A stretch of 64,000 bases of DNA, from contig JABWCP010000010.1 in assembly GCA_013360215.1 (NCBI GenBank), positions 1 to 64,000 on the forward strand, in the 5' to 3' direction. Under the pieces are notes generated by a model. The model did not search any database and was not told the origin of the DNA. It was given only the letters and a program-made list of their open reading frames with translations. Each line of letters begins with the position of its first letter. Position 1 is the first letter of the stretch. The translations under genes and the position numbers were made by a program. This DNA is from a bacterium. GTDB taxonomy: Bacteria; CLD3; SB21. This document shows positions 8,119 to 17,466 of this stretch, piece by piece.

Positions 8119-9179
8119 TGCATCCTGTACTCGGCAACATTCGCAGTCTTGCATGGTACGCTCTGGTGTGGCTTTTTGCGGGTGTCCTGATCGCAAAGCT
8201 GATTTATTTTACCGGACGCGGTGATTGGGCGCAAGCTTTTGCATTTGCGATACCGCTCACATTGGTTTACGGATTCATCAATCTTTCGGCGTATTATGTC
8301 AGCCGTTCCTCGCCGCTCGCATCGGATCGCCGGCTTCGTGTGGTGCTCACAGCGTTATTCAACGCCATGCTCACCGCTTGTTTTTGGCTGGCACTGGCGA
8401 TGGGATGGAATGTTATCCTGCATGAATGGCAGACGGCCATTGTCATGGATACCGGCACGACCATGATCATGATCGTCGTCGGCACGGTCTTGTACCTACT
8501 CTCCATAGCAATTTATTATGTGATGATGATGGCGCGGCAGGCCGAACAAGCCAAACAAAATGAATTGCAAAGTGCTGTGCTTTCAAGGGATGCCGAGTTG
8601 CGGATGCTTCGTGCGCAAATTGATCCGCATTTTTTATTCAACAGTCTCAACTCCATCAGCGCTCTGACGCATAGCGATCCTGACGGCGCGCGACGCATGA
8701 CGGTGGAACTGGCCGCCTTTTTTCGTCAGACCCTGGCCCTTGCACAAAAGCCGCTGATCACTTTGCGTGAGGAATGGAATCTGTGTGAACATTTTTTGTC
8801 TGTTGAAAAAGTTCGATTCGGCAATCGTTTGACCGTAGAAATGATGTTACCCGAGCAATTGTACGATATACTTTTACCGCCCATGCTGATACAACCTTTA
8901 GCGGAAAACGCCGTCAAACACGGCATCGCACAGTGTGTTGAGGGTGGTACGATTCGTATTCATGCATTAACCGATGGACCGTATGCCCATATCGTTATCG
9001 AAAATCCAATGGAGGATGAATCATCCTATTCCGAAGGAACACATATCGGTTTGGATAATATCCGTAAACGTATTCAAAACCAATATGGTCGCGACGCCCG
9101 GCTCACCACCGAAAAACAAAACCGCCTATTTGTCGCTAAATTATCAATACCTGTTTCGCCCGGAGAAGTGTCAGCATGA
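8118..9179 (+). CDS. LytS-type sensor histidine kinase (His_kinase family)
   Basis: 353 residues. Four N-terminal transmembrane segments, a short coiled linker (MMMARQAEQAKQNELQ), then the His_kinase domain with QIDPHFLFNSLN, placing the phosphorylated His at about residue 171. The ATPase part shows PPMLIQPLAENAVKHGI (N-box) and GLDNIRKRI. Such kinases pair with LytTR regulators. The next gene, overlapping by 4 nt, is exactly that. The upstream LiaF-like genes suggest an envelope signal. Confidence 0.93.
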   Translation: MHPVLGNIRSLAWYALVWLFAGVLIAKLIYFTGRGDWAQAFAFAIPLTLVYGFINLSAYYVSRSSPLASDRRLRVVLTALFNAMLTACFWLALAMGWNVILHEWQTAIVMDTGTTMIMIVVGTVLYLLSIAIYYVMMMARQAEQAKQNELQSAVLSRDAELRMLRAQIDPHFLFNSLNSISALTHSDPDGARRMTVELAAFFRQTLALAQKPLITLREEWNLCEHFLSVEKVRFGNRLTVEMMLPEQLYDILLPPMLIQPLAENAVKHGIAQCVEGGTIRIHALTDGPYAHIVIENPMEDESSYSEGTHIGLDNIRKRIQNQYGRDARLTTEKQNRLFVAKLSIPVSPGEVSA

Positions 9180-9910
9180 ATACACCACAACTTCGCGTTA
9201 TCATCGTGGATGATGAAGCACTGGCTCGTCAGTTGATACGCGAATACCTCGCTTCGCATACAGATATCTCCGTCATCGAAGAATGCGCCAATGGGTTTGA
9301 AGCCGTCAAAGCAATCACGGAGATTCATCCCGATTTGGTTTTTCTTGACATCCAGATGCCTAAACTCTCTGGATTTGAAGTGTTAGAGTTAACCCAACGA
9401 AAGCACGGTGTGATTTTTACGACGGCGTATGATCAATATGCATTGAAGGCTTTTGAAGTGCATGCATTGGATTATTTACTCAAGCCGTTTAGCCGTGAAC
9501 GTTTTGATGCGGCACTTGCGCATGCACGGCAACATATACAAGACGCAATCACATGGGAAGTTCCGTCGTCATTGACGTCGGATAAAAAAACAGAGCGTAT
9601 TCTCATTCGCGATGGCGTACAGGTGCATGTGATACCCGTAACACAAATAGATTATATTGAAGCGCAGGACGACTACATTGCAATTTACACTGCCGGCAAG
9701 TGTTATCTTAAAACACAAACGTTGGCCGATATAGAGAAACAACTTGATCCGTCACGTTTTGTACGCATTCACCGTTCGTACATCGTCCATGTCGAACGTA
9801 TTGCCCGAATAGAACTCTACGCCAAAGACAGCCGAACGGCAATTTTACGCGATGGCAAACAAATACCGATCAGTCGCTCCGGATATGATCATATCAAGCA
9901 GCTATTATGA
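9176..9910 (+). CDS. LytTR-family response regulator
   Basis: 244 residues. Receiver domain (1-120) with the DDEALARQ acidic pair, phospho-acceptor Asp about residue 58 in LVFLDIQMPKLSG, FTTAYDQYALKAFEVHALDYLLKPF and the conserved Lys. LytTR DNA-binding domain (about 140-244) with DYIEAQDDYIAIYT and FVRIHRSYIVH. Overlaps the kinase by 4 nt, so the two are a cognate pair. The export genes 89 nt downstream are plausible targets; autoregulation cannot be judged. Confidence 0.95.
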   Translation: MNTPQLRVIIVDDEALARQLIREYLASHTDISVIEECANGFEAVKAITEIHPDLVFLDIQMPKLSGFEVLELTQRKHGVIFTTAYDQYALKAFEVHALDYLLKPFSRERFDAALAHARQHIQDAITWEVPSSLTSDKKTERILIRDGVQVHVIPVTQIDYIEAQDDYIAIYTAGKCYLKTQTLADIEKQLDPSRFVRIHRSYIVHVERIARIELYAKDSRTAILRDGKQIPISRSGYDHIKQLL

Positions 9911-9998
9911 TTTGCATCGAATTATTGCAATTTTAAGTAATTTTACTGACTTTGGTTTCGTTTGAATAAAACATCACCGTCTATACAAAAACATAATT

Positions 9999-11249
9999 AT
10001 GGCATCTGAAGCAGAAAAAGTAGATTTATCTTCGCTCCGTATTCAACGCGAGCCTATGAAATTTGATCCAGAAGACAAACGCTCCTCCGGTAGTTTAGTC
10101 AAATGGGCGCTGATCGTCATTGGCGTCGTAGCCATCGGGTTTATCGGCTATGTATCGCGCAATATGTTCAAATCAACACCGGTCGTGCAATTGACCACCG
10201 TAGCATTTGTAGCACAGGGCAGCGGTGGCGGCGTTCTGACGGCAAGCGGCTATATCGTGCCGCAGCGCAAAGCGTCCGTCGCTTCCAAGGGCACCGGTCG
10301 TTTAGTGTTTCTTGGCGTCGAAGAAGGCGACCGCGTCCAATCGGGTCAGGTCATTGCACGTTTGGAAAACAATGATATCCAAGCCGGACTCGAACAAGCC
10401 CGCGCCAATTTGCTCGTCGGTCAAGCGCAGGTCGAACAAACTGAAGCCGATCTGGAACGCGTGAAACGCAACTATGAACGAAATGAAACATTACTCAAAA
10501 GCAATGTCATTACCGATGCAGATTTTGAAATCGTTCGCGCCGAGTACCGTTCCGCACAGGCACGCGTGAATTCGGCCAAAGCCGGCGTAGCCGCGCTTCA
10601 AGCCGGGATCCATGCGACGGAAGTGGAATTGGAAAATACGATTATTCGTGCCCCGTTTGATGCAACGGTGCTTACCAAAAATGCCGACGTCGGTGAAATC
10701 GTAGCGCCGTTTGCGGCCGGAGCCAATTCCCGCGGCAATGTTGTGACACTGGCTGATATGAGTTCGTTGATGCTCGAAGCCGATGTTTCTGAATCCAACA
10801 TCGAGCGCGTAAAAATCAAACAGCCTTGCGAAATCACGCTGGACGCGCTTCCGGAAAAGCGTTACCGCGGTGAAGTTTGGAAAGTCGTTCCGACGGCCGA
10901 TCGTTCCAAAGCTACGATTTTGACCAAAATACGATTTATTGATATTGACAATCGTGTTTTACCTGAGATGAGTGCTAAAGTCAATTTTCTCACCGAAGCG
11001 ATCAGCGACAGCGCGATGCAAGCCAAACCCAAACTGATGGTCAACACCTCCGCCGTCGTCGAACGAAACGGGCGTAAAGTCGCATTGAGTGTGGTCAGCG
11101 GAAAAATCCGCGCGATCCCCGTAATGACCGGTGAGCGTAACGGAAATAAAACCGAAATCGTAAACGGTCTCACGGCCGGCGATAAAGTCATTGACAATCC
11201 CACCGCCGATCTGAACGACGGCGACACCGTAACAACAGAACAAAAATAA
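9999..11249 (+). CDS. MacA/HlyD-type periplasmic adaptor protein
   Basis: 416 residues. A cytoplasmic N-terminus of ~30 residues precedes one membrane anchor (WALIVIGVVAIGFIGYVS). Then come the first lipoyl half (VASKGTGRLVFLGVEEGDRV), a long coiled-coil hairpin with heptads (QARANLLVGQAQVEQTEADL), the second lipoyl half (NTIIRAPFDATVLTKNADVG) and a beta-barrel. The layout is that of adaptors linking an inner-membrane ABC pump to an outer-membrane channel. No TolC-like gene is in the window. It leads the four-gene ABC export set. Confidence 0.92.
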   Translation: MASEAEKVDLSSLRIQREPMKFDPEDKRSSGSLVKWALIVIGVVAIGFIGYVSRNMFKSTPVVQLTTVAFVAQGSGGGVLTASGYIVPQRKASVASKGTGRLVFLGVEEGDRVQSGQVIARLENNDIQAGLEQARANLLVGQAQVEQTEADLERVKRNYERNETLLKSNVITDADFEIVRAEYRSAQARVNSAKAGVAALQAGIHATEVELENTIIRAPFDATVLTKNADVGEIVAPFAAGANSRGNVVTLADMSSLMLEADVSESNIERVKIKQPCEITLDALPEKRYRGEVWKVVPTADRSKATILTKIRFIDIDNRVLPEMSAKVNFLTEAISDSAMQAKPKLMVNTSAVVERNGRKVALSVVSGKIRAIPVMTGERNGNKTEIVNGLTAGDKVIDNPTADLNDGDTVTTEQK

Positions 11250-11283
11250 AACATACATTATTCACTAAACCCGAGAACCAATT

Positions 11284-11955
11284 ATGCCCGGATTAGTAGA
11301 AATTCAAAACGTAAGCAAAGCGTACCAACGCGGCAGCATGAGTATTCCTGTGCTGCAAAACATCAATCTTTCCATTGCCGACGGCGATTTCATGGCGCTG
11401 ATGGGACCTTCCGGTTCCGGTAAATCCACGCTGCTCAATCTGATCGCCGGTATTGATAAACCGACGCAAGGATCTATCATCGTCGGCGGTACGGACGTCG
11501 CTTCGCTCAGCGAATCGGCTTTAGCTAAGTGGCGTTCCTATCACGTGGGATTCATTTTTCAGTTTTACAATCTTATGCCTGTCCTCACGGCCTATGAAAA
11601 TGTGGAACTGCCGTTGCATCTGACCAATCTTTCTAAAAAAGAACGGGATGAACGTATTCAAAAAGTGCTCACCATCGTCGGTTTAGGCGATCGCATGAAA
11701 CACTATCCCAATCAGCTTTCCGGCGGTCAGCAACAGCGTGTGGCCATTGCCCGCGCGATCGTCACCGATCCTACGCTGATCGTAGCCGACGAACCGACCG
11801 GCGATCTGGACCGCACTTCGGCCGAAGAAATCATGACGCTCATGACGCGCCTCAATCAGGAACTGGGTAAAACGATCGTCATGGTGACGCACGATCCGCA
11901 CGCTGCCGAAAAAGCCAAAACCCAGCGCCACCTCGATAAAGGTACGTTGAGTTAA
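11284..11955 (+). CDS. ABC transporter ATPase, MacB/LolD type
   Basis: 223 residues, a single nucleotide-binding domain. Walker [11 protein letters not shown]-loop [12 protein letters not shown], signature [14 protein letters not shown], Walker [13 protein letters not shown] and H-loop VMVTHD are all intact. The [24 protein letters not shown] stretch is typical of the MacB/LolD subgroup. It energises the two permeases that follow (gaps of 39 and 37 nt) together with the adaptor upstream. Confidence 0.96.
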   Translation: MPGLVEIQNVSKAYQRGSMSIPVLQNINLSIADGDFMALMGPSGSGKSTLLNLIAGIDKPTQGSIIVGGTDVASLSESALAKWRSYHVGFIFQFYNLMPVLTAYENVELPLHLTNLSKKERDERIQKVLTIVGLGDRMKHYPNQLSGGQQQRVAIARAIVTDPTLIVADEPTGDLDRTSAEEIMTLMTRLNQELGKTIVMVTHDPHAAEKAKTQRHLDKGTLS

Positions 11956-11994
11956 ATCACTTAAACCTTCGACATCCAAAACGGACATAAATAT

Positions 11995-13152
11995 ATGCTC
12001 TTCAAAATGATGTTACGAAATGCGTTGCGCCACAAGCTGCGTACGATACTGACGATACTCGGTATCGCTATCGCCGTAGGCGCGTTTGGCCTTTTGCGAA
12101 CGGTCATTACCTCATGGTATGCCGCCGTCGAAGCCGCCGCCGTGGATCGCCTTATCACACGGCAAGCCGTATCGTTTATTTTTCCTTTGCCTTACGCGTA
12201 TCGTGATCAGATACTCAAAGTACCCGGCGTGGAAAAAGTCGGATATTTCAATTGGTTCCAAGGCGTATACAAAGATAAATCGGAATTTTTCCCGCGCATG
12301 GCCTGTGATCCGGAAACGATATTTGATGTATATCCCGAGTTCCTCGTCACACCGGAGGAAAAAGCCGCATTTCAAAAAGAACGCAACGCGTGCGTCGTCG
12401 GCGCGGACATTGCCAAAAAGCATAATCTGAAAATTGGCGATGTAATGAGTATCGAGGGCGATATTTATCCGGGGCGATGGGAATTTGTAATACGAGCGAT
12501 TTATCAACCTAAAACGCCCGCGATTGACGCCACGCAAATGTTTTTTCATTGGACGTATCTCGACGAACGCATGAAACAAGATATGCCCGGGCGCGAAGGC
12601 AACGTCGGGTGGTACGCCGTCAAAATCAAAGACCCTAGCGAATCGGCCGCGGTATCCGAGGCGATTGATGCGATTTTCAAAAATTCCAACGCGGAAACCA
12701 AAACCGAAACCGAACGTGCTTTCAATCAAGGTTTTATCGGTGCGTACGGCGCCATCATCAACGGCATCAATATTATGGCGTTCATGATCATAGGGATCAT
12801 CCTTTTGGTGTTAGCCAATACGATGATCATGTCGGCACGCGAACGTAACCGCGAATACGCCGTAATGAAAACACTCGGATTCACGGGCAAACACATTTTC
12901 GGCGTCGTGACCGGCGAATCAATTATTATCGGCATTCTCGGCGGTATAGCCGGTTATGCGGTCACGTTGTTCTTTGTCGGCGCCTTTTCCGTTGCGGTTC
13001 CAAAAAACTTCTTCCCTGTTTTTATTTTAGCGGATATTACGGTGATTCAGGAATTCTCGTTTGCAGTGATCGTAGGTATCCTCGCGGGTATTATCCCCGT
13101 TGTTCAGGCGATTAAAACGGATATCGTGGACGGTTTACGCTACGTCGGATAA
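11995..13152 (+). CDS. MacB-type ABC transporter permease 1
   Basis: 385 residues. N-terminal helix (RTILTILGIAIAVGAFGLL), a periplasmic MacB_PCD-like domain, and a C-terminal FtsX domain with ANTMIMSARERNREYAVMKTLGF and the three closing helices. It does not carry its own ATPase; the half-size ATPase is encoded just upstream. With the next gene it probably forms a heteromeric pump. The substrate is unknown; the link to LiaF-like genes suggests lipids, peptides or antibiotics. Confidence 0.92.
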   Translation: MLFKMMLRNALRHKLRTILTILGIAIAVGAFGLLRTVITSWYAAVEAAAVDRLITRQAVSFIFPLPYAYRDQILKVPGVEKVGYFNWFQGVYKDKSEFFPRMACDPETIFDVYPEFLVTPEEKAAFQKERNACVVGADIAKKHNLKIGDVMSIEGDIYPGRWEFVIRAIYQPKTPAIDATQMFFHWTYLDERMKQDMPGREGNVGWYAVKIKDPSESAAVSEAIDAIFKNSNAETKTETERAFNQGFIGAYGAIINGINIMAFMIIGIILLVLANTMIMSARERNREYAVMKTLGFTGKHIFGVVTGESIIIGILGGIAGYAVTLFFVGAFSVAVPKNFFPVFILADITVIQEFSFAVIVGILAGIIPVVQAIKTDIVDGLRYVG

Positions 13153-13189
13153 CAATAGCAATTGTGGATTGAATATAAAGGAAACTATC

Positions 13190-14356
13190 ATGGTACCTAT
13201 CAAATATATCGCCGGCGGTTTTAAACGCAGAGCTTTGACAACCTTCATCACGATTGCCGGTATCGCACTCGTCGTATTTGTTTATACGGCTGTTCTTATG
13301 ATGTCATATGGTGTTGAAAAAACACTCGCTTCCGGCGGTTCCGAACGAAACGCCGTCATCGCACGCAAATCCTCGCAAGGCGAAATCTCAAGTATTCTCG
13401 ATGGCGAAACGATCAATGTCATCATGACGCTGCCCCAAATCGCCAAAGGCGCCGACGGTAAACCGTTGGCTTCGGCCGAACCGGTCGTCGTGATCAATCT
13501 TGATCGCGTTGGCGGCGGTATCAGCAATATAACCGTTCGCGGAGTCGAACCGACAGCCATAACTTTGCGACCCAATATCCGCATCACGGAAGGCCGTATG
13601 TTTAATACAGGTTCGCGTGAAGTGATCGTGGGTACCTCCGTAACGGAGCGTTTTATCGGTGCACGTATGGGTGATAAGATCAAGTTTGCCAATGACTACT
13701 GGACTATTGTCGGTATAATGGATGCAAAAGGCAGCGCCTTCGAATCGGAAGTTTGGGGCGATGCCCGACAATTGCAAGCCGCATTCAATCGCGGCAATTC
13801 GGCTTCTACGATGAATGTTCGTATGGCGGACGGAGTAACAATCGAAGAATTTAAACAGGCTTTTGAAAACGATAAACGCCTGTCGCAGTTTGAACCTAAG
13901 ACCGAAGTAAAATTTTACAAAGAACAATCCGAAGCGTTGGCCACATTTATCGTCGTGCTCGGAACTGCCATCACAATCATTTTTAGTTTCGGCGCCGTGA
14001 TCGGAGCGATTATTACAATGTACACGGCCGTGGCTAACCGCATCACGGAAATCGGTACGTTACGTGCGCTCGGATTTCGCCGTCGCAGTGTTCTGGGAAG
14101 CTTTTTACTTGAAACGATTTTTATCTCTTTGTCCGGCGGCGTGATCGGTGTGATCATCGCCTCCTTTTTGCAGTTTTTCAAGATTTCAACGATGAATTTT
14201 AATTCATTTTCTGAGTTAGCTTTTTCGTTTTCGTTATCGCCGGGCATTATCATCAATGCATTGATTTTTTCGACGATCATGGGTTTGATCGGTGGTTTTT
14301 TCCCGTCCATCCGCGCGGCACGTCTCAAAATCGTGGATGCATTGCGTAACGCATAA
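13190..14356 (+). CDS. MacB-type ABC transporter permease 2
   Basis: 388 residues from the ATG at 13190, which has AAAGGA 6 nt upstream; an earlier in-frame ATG at 13100 lies inside the preceding gene and is rejected. Same plan as permease 1: N-terminal helix (TTFITIAGIALVVFVYTAV), periplasmic domain, and an FtsX domain with YTAVANRITEIGTLRALGFRRRSVLGSF. It closes the adaptor-ATPase-permease-permease set. Confidence 0.92.
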   Translation: MVPIKYIAGGFKRRALTTFITIAGIALVVFVYTAVLMMSYGVEKTLASGGSERNAVIARKSSQGEISSILDGETINVIMTLPQIAKGADGKPLASAEPVVVINLDRVGGGISNITVRGVEPTAITLRPNIRITEGRMFNTGSREVIVGTSVTERFIGARMGDKIKFANDYWTIVGIMDAKGSAFESEVWGDARQLQAAFNRGNSASTMNVRMADGVTIEEFKQAFENDKRLSQFEPKTEVKFYKEQSEALATFIVVLGTAITIIFSFGAVIGAIITMYTAVANRITEIGTLRALGFRRRSVLGSFLLETIFISLSGGVIGVIIASFLQFFKISTMNFNSFSELAFSFSLSPGIIINALIFSTIMGLIGGFFPSIRAARLKIVDALRNA

Positions 14357-14445
14357 TTTTTTGAAAATATTTTGTAAGAGTTATCTTGTTTTGTGAACAA
14401 TGAAGATACAACAACAGTATACTAACAACTAGAAAGGAGTTTGTT

Positions 14446-15702
14446 ATGTATCTTCATCGTATCTTTTTTGTGGCGGCTTTTTTACTTTTTGCAGTTTTTG
14501 GCTGCTATCGTGATCCTGGGGACGGGTCATCGCAACTTCCTCCATCGGGACCGCGATGGATCGAAGCAAACCTTTGGCGCATGGTGCTTCAACCGGACGG
14601 CCGGTGGGGTTATGATGTCACGGATGATGATCACGACGGTAATAGTAGTGGCGCCGAATTTCCAAAAAACTCAGGAAACTACGGTCTCTATGCGGGCGGA
14701 TTGATGGTCGGCGCATACAAAGACGGAGCACCGGTGGTTTTGGATATGAATTGGACAACCGAATTTACCGCTGGCAGAATTACCAATACTACGCCAACGT
14801 CGGTAGATCAACTGGAATATTCATCCGAAGACAATGCCCGTACTTATTTCATTACTTCCACCTCTCACCATGATTCTCCTGATCTACAAAACTGGCCTTC
14901 GGATTATGGCGGTCCTTGGGACAGTATATTATCAAAACCGACGTTAGTCTCCGATTTAGACACATGGGCTTCGGGTCACGATCTCCTTGCCGACTCTCTG
15001 AGCAATGAGGCGGGACAATCTTCCTTAGGTATTGAAGTACGTCGCATGACTTATTCCAAAACAGGTGCTTCCTGGGAAAACGCAACATTGATTCGTTTCC
15101 AAGTAGTTAATAAATCCGATCAAAATTACACCAATGCTTACCTTTCCTGGTGGGTTGACCATAATCTGGGTTCAACGGTAACCAATGATGCCGTTGGTAC
15201 AGATACAGTGCGCAATTTAGTTTATACATACAATCTCTCACCCGATGTCACATCCACCGGTAAACAGTATGCCGTCGGACACACGCTTTTGTACTTTAGT
15301 TCGAGCGGAATAAATTCAAAATGGAATTCCACATACGCCTACTATAACGGAAATGACCCCGTCGGACAAACCGAAAAATACCGAATACAACAAGGCGGGA
15401 TCAACCATAACAGCGGATTTTCTTTGGACAGTACAGTAACCGGAAGCGTAGGGGGAAGGTACGTTTATCCCGGCGATCCTGTTACGGGCACCGGCACTTT
15501 GTGCACACAGGGACGCAATGGGCGCCTTATAGGTAACGTCGGACCTTTTACACTTGAGTCGGGCAAGGTTTATGATATCGTCGTTGCCGTGATCGGCGGC
15601 GAAGGTACCGATCGTCTCAATGCCATTTCAGATTTAAAAACCAAATCCGATTTTATCCGAAGTGCATTTACGACTATATCTCCCAATATGAAATTGAAGT
15701 GA
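14446..15702 (+). CDS. predicted secreted lipoprotein of unknown function
   Basis: 418 residues behind AGAAAGGAG (14434-14442). A hydrophobic N-terminus ending in AVFGC reads as a lipobox with Cys about residue 21. The rest is rich in Asp, Ser, Thr and aromatic residues and looks all-beta, with no family I recognise. It contains an extended middle region (SYSKTGASWENATLIRFQVV-like) that may be a carbohydrate-binding-type fold, but that is only an impression. It lies 89 nt after the ABC export genes, and its own ribosome-binding site suggests a separate unit ending in the hairpin at 15749. Confidence 0.7.
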   Translation: MYLHRIFFVAAFLLFAVFGCYRDPGDGSSQLPPSGPRWIEANLWRMVLQPDGRWGYDVTDDDHDGNSSGAEFPKNSGNYGLYAGGLMVGAYKDGAPVVLDMNWTTEFTAGRITNTTPTSVDQLEYSSEDNARTYFITSTSHHDSPDLQNWPSDYGGPWDSILSKPTLVSDLDTWASGHDLLADSLSNEAGQSSLGIEVRRMTYSKTGASWENATLIRFQVVNKSDQNYTNAYLSWWVDHNLGSTVTNDAVGTDTVRNLVYTYNLSPDVTSTGKQYAVGHTLLYFSSSGINSKWNSTYAYYNGNDPVGQTEKYRIQQGGINHNSGFSLDSTVTGSVGGRYVYPGDPVTGTGTLCTQGRNGRLIGNVGPFTLESGKVYDIVVAVIGGEGTDRLNAISDLKTKSDFIRSAFTTISPNMKLK

Positions 15703-15748
15703 TGTTGATTTAGTCATAAAATTTTCGACAAAAACCTTTGTAGCAACT

Positions 15749-15819
15749 AATATCCTTGATTATCGCCGAACAAATAGTGATGTTTGTTCCATCAAAGCGA
15801 TAATCAGGGATATTTTTTT
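15749..15819 (+). promoter_or_regulatory. long hairpin with T tract that buries the next gene's ribosome-binding site
   Basis: An 18-bp stem (15749-15766 with 15797-15814, one G-U pair) topped by a 7-bp inner stem GAACAAA/TTTGTTC (15768-15774/15783-15789). The right arm contains CAGGGA, the only plausible Shine-Dalgarno for the ATG at 15820, and runs into a T tract (15813-15819) that ends at that ATG. It can serve as the terminator of the lipoprotein gene, as an attenuator, or as a translation-blocking leader for the following gene. Confidence 0.7.
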
Positions 15820-16173
15820 ATGCAACTGGATGGTACATGGCAGATGGTTTCTGCGGAATTAGCCGGCGGTGCTTTTGAAGACGAAGATGTCAAGGATATG
15901 CGACTTATCATCAAAGGTAATACCTACGAATCGCACGTCGGAAAAGATTGCGATAAAGGCGTATTGCGTATTTTTCATTATGACCGACCGATGGGACTGG
16001 ATGTCATCGGCACCGACGGACCCAACGCCGGGCGCACCATTTTCGCTATATTCGAAGTATCAAAGGAATCTCTCACGATATGTTACCAACTTGAGGGCAG
16101 TGCACGCCCTTTGCATTTTGAGACCAAACCCGGCACCATGTTGTTTTTAGTGCGCTACAAACGAACCGCCTGA
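15820..16173 (+). CDS. TIGR03067-like domain protein
   Basis: 117 residues from the ATG at 15820, directly after the hairpin's T tract; the in-frame ATG at 15784 lies in the hairpin loop and is unlikely. The pattern LDGTWQMVSAELAG, MRLIIKGNTY, KGVLRI, DGPNAGRTIFAIFEV and ETKPGTMLFLVRYKR matches the TIGR03067 lipocalin-like domain first described in planctomycetes. No signal peptide is seen. Biochemical function is unknown. Expression may be gated by the hairpin. Confidence 0.75.
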   Translation: MQLDGTWQMVSAELAGGAFEDEDVKDMRLIIKGNTYESHVGKDCDKGVLRIFHYDRPMGLDVIGTDGPNAGRTIFAIFEVSKESLTICYQLEGSARPLHFETKPGTMLFLVRYKRTA

Positions 16174-16186
16174 AACGCATCCCCTA

Positions 16187-17371
16187 ATGAACGAGCACAC
16201 CCAGACACACACTTACATTGCTAAAACTTTTTTCGGCCTTGAACCTGTTTTATCGGACGAATTAAAAAACATCGGCGCCACACAAATCAAAACTTTAAAC
16301 CGCGCCGTATCTTTTAGCGCCAGCGAAGAAATAATGTACAAAGCCAATCTATGGCTGCGCACCGCGCTTCGTATCATCAAACCGATTCATGAGTTTAAAG
16401 CGATCAACGAAGAACAACTTTACCGCCATACGCAAAAAATGGATTGGTCGCAGTTCCTCGAACCCAAAGACACGTTCGTTATTGATAGTACGGCCCATTC
16501 CAAATTTTTGACGCATTCGCATTATGCCGCTTTGAAAGTCAAAGACGCCATCGTAGATCAGTTGCGCGATCAATTCGGCGAACGCCCGTCTATTAACGCG
16601 GAGAACCCCACACTGCGCATCAATCTCCACATCGCTCACGATGATGTTACTATCGGGTTAGATGCTTCGGGAAATTCACTTCACAAGCGCGGTTACCGCA
16701 CCGGTACTAATGAAGCTCCTCTCAATGAAATTCTGGCCGCAGGAATGATACTTTTATCCGGATGGGATCGCCGAGCGCCGCTGCTTGACCCAATGTGCGG
16801 ATCAGGTACGATCCCAATCGAAGCCGCTATGATTGCGCTCAATGTGCCGCCGGGTCATCTGCGTACTTCATTTGGTTTTTTTACATGGAAAGATTTTGAT
16901 CCGACATTATGGAAAAAAGTTCGAACCGATGCCGAAGCGCAGCGAGTCAGAAATTCCGATGTACGTATTTTCGGCTCAGATATTGATCGCGGTATTTTGG
17001 ATAAAACAAGACAGAATATCGTCAATGCGAAAATGGATGCGCACATTTCCATAGCGCCCAAATCCTTTTCGGATGTAACACCGCCCGCCACACCGGGTAT
17101 GATCATAACCAATCCCCCTTACGGGGAACGCCTTAAGCCTGCCGATTTGCAAACGCTTTATAAAATGATCGGCGACGTACTGAAAAAGAATTTTGCCGGT
17201 TGGGATGCCTGGGTCATCAGCGGCAATAAGGATGCGCTTAAACAACTCGGATTGCATCCATCTAAAAAACTTACCTTATACAATGGCGCTTTAGAATGCC
17301 GCTTTCAGAAATTTGCTATGTACCGCGGCAGCATTAAACAAAAACATCAGACACCAAACGACGAAAATTAA
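16187..17371 (+). CDS. THUMP-domain RNA N2-guanine methyltransferase (RlmL/Trm14-like)
   Basis: 394 residues. An N-terminal ferredoxin-like/THUMP region (about 10-165, FGLEPVLSDELKNIGA and VKDAIVDQLRDQFG) binds RNA. The C-terminal Rossmann methyltransferase has the SAM motif LLDPMCGSGTIPIEAAMIA, SDIDRGIL, and the catalytic NPPYGERL. GLDASGNSLHKRGYR is typical of the UPF0020 group. It probably makes m2G in 23S rRNA (like the RlmL N-terminal part) or in tRNA. It begins 13 nt after the preceding gene, with no obvious ribosome-binding site. Confidence 0.92.
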   Translation: MNEHTQTHTYIAKTFFGLEPVLSDELKNIGATQIKTLNRAVSFSASEEIMYKANLWLRTALRIIKPIHEFKAINEEQLYRHTQKMDWSQFLEPKDTFVIDSTAHSKFLTHSHYAALKVKDAIVDQLRDQFGERPSINAENPTLRINLHIAHDDVTIGLDASGNSLHKRGYRTGTNEAPLNEILAAGMILLSGWDRRAPLLDPMCGSGTIPIEAAMIALNVPPGHLRTSFGFFTWKDFDPTLWKKVRTDAEAQRVRNSDVRIFGSDIDRGILDKTRQNIVNAKMDAHISIAPKSFSDVTPPATPGMIITNPPYGERLKPADLQTLYKMIGDVLKKNFAGWDAWVISGNKDALKQLGLHPSKKLTLYNGALECRFQKFAMYRGSIKQKHQTPNDEN

Positions 17372-17466
17372 CCTTGTTTAACACACCGGGTTTGATATAA
17401 ATTTCCGCACCGTTCAATCATTCGCGTTTCAACGTTTAACAATTTTTCAATCATGGGAGCCTTATC

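Noticed and set aside
13100-13189. N-terminal extension of the second permease from an ATG at 13100
   Set aside because: It lies within the end of the previous gene, lacks a ribosome-binding site, and the ATG at 13190 has AAAGGA at proper distance.
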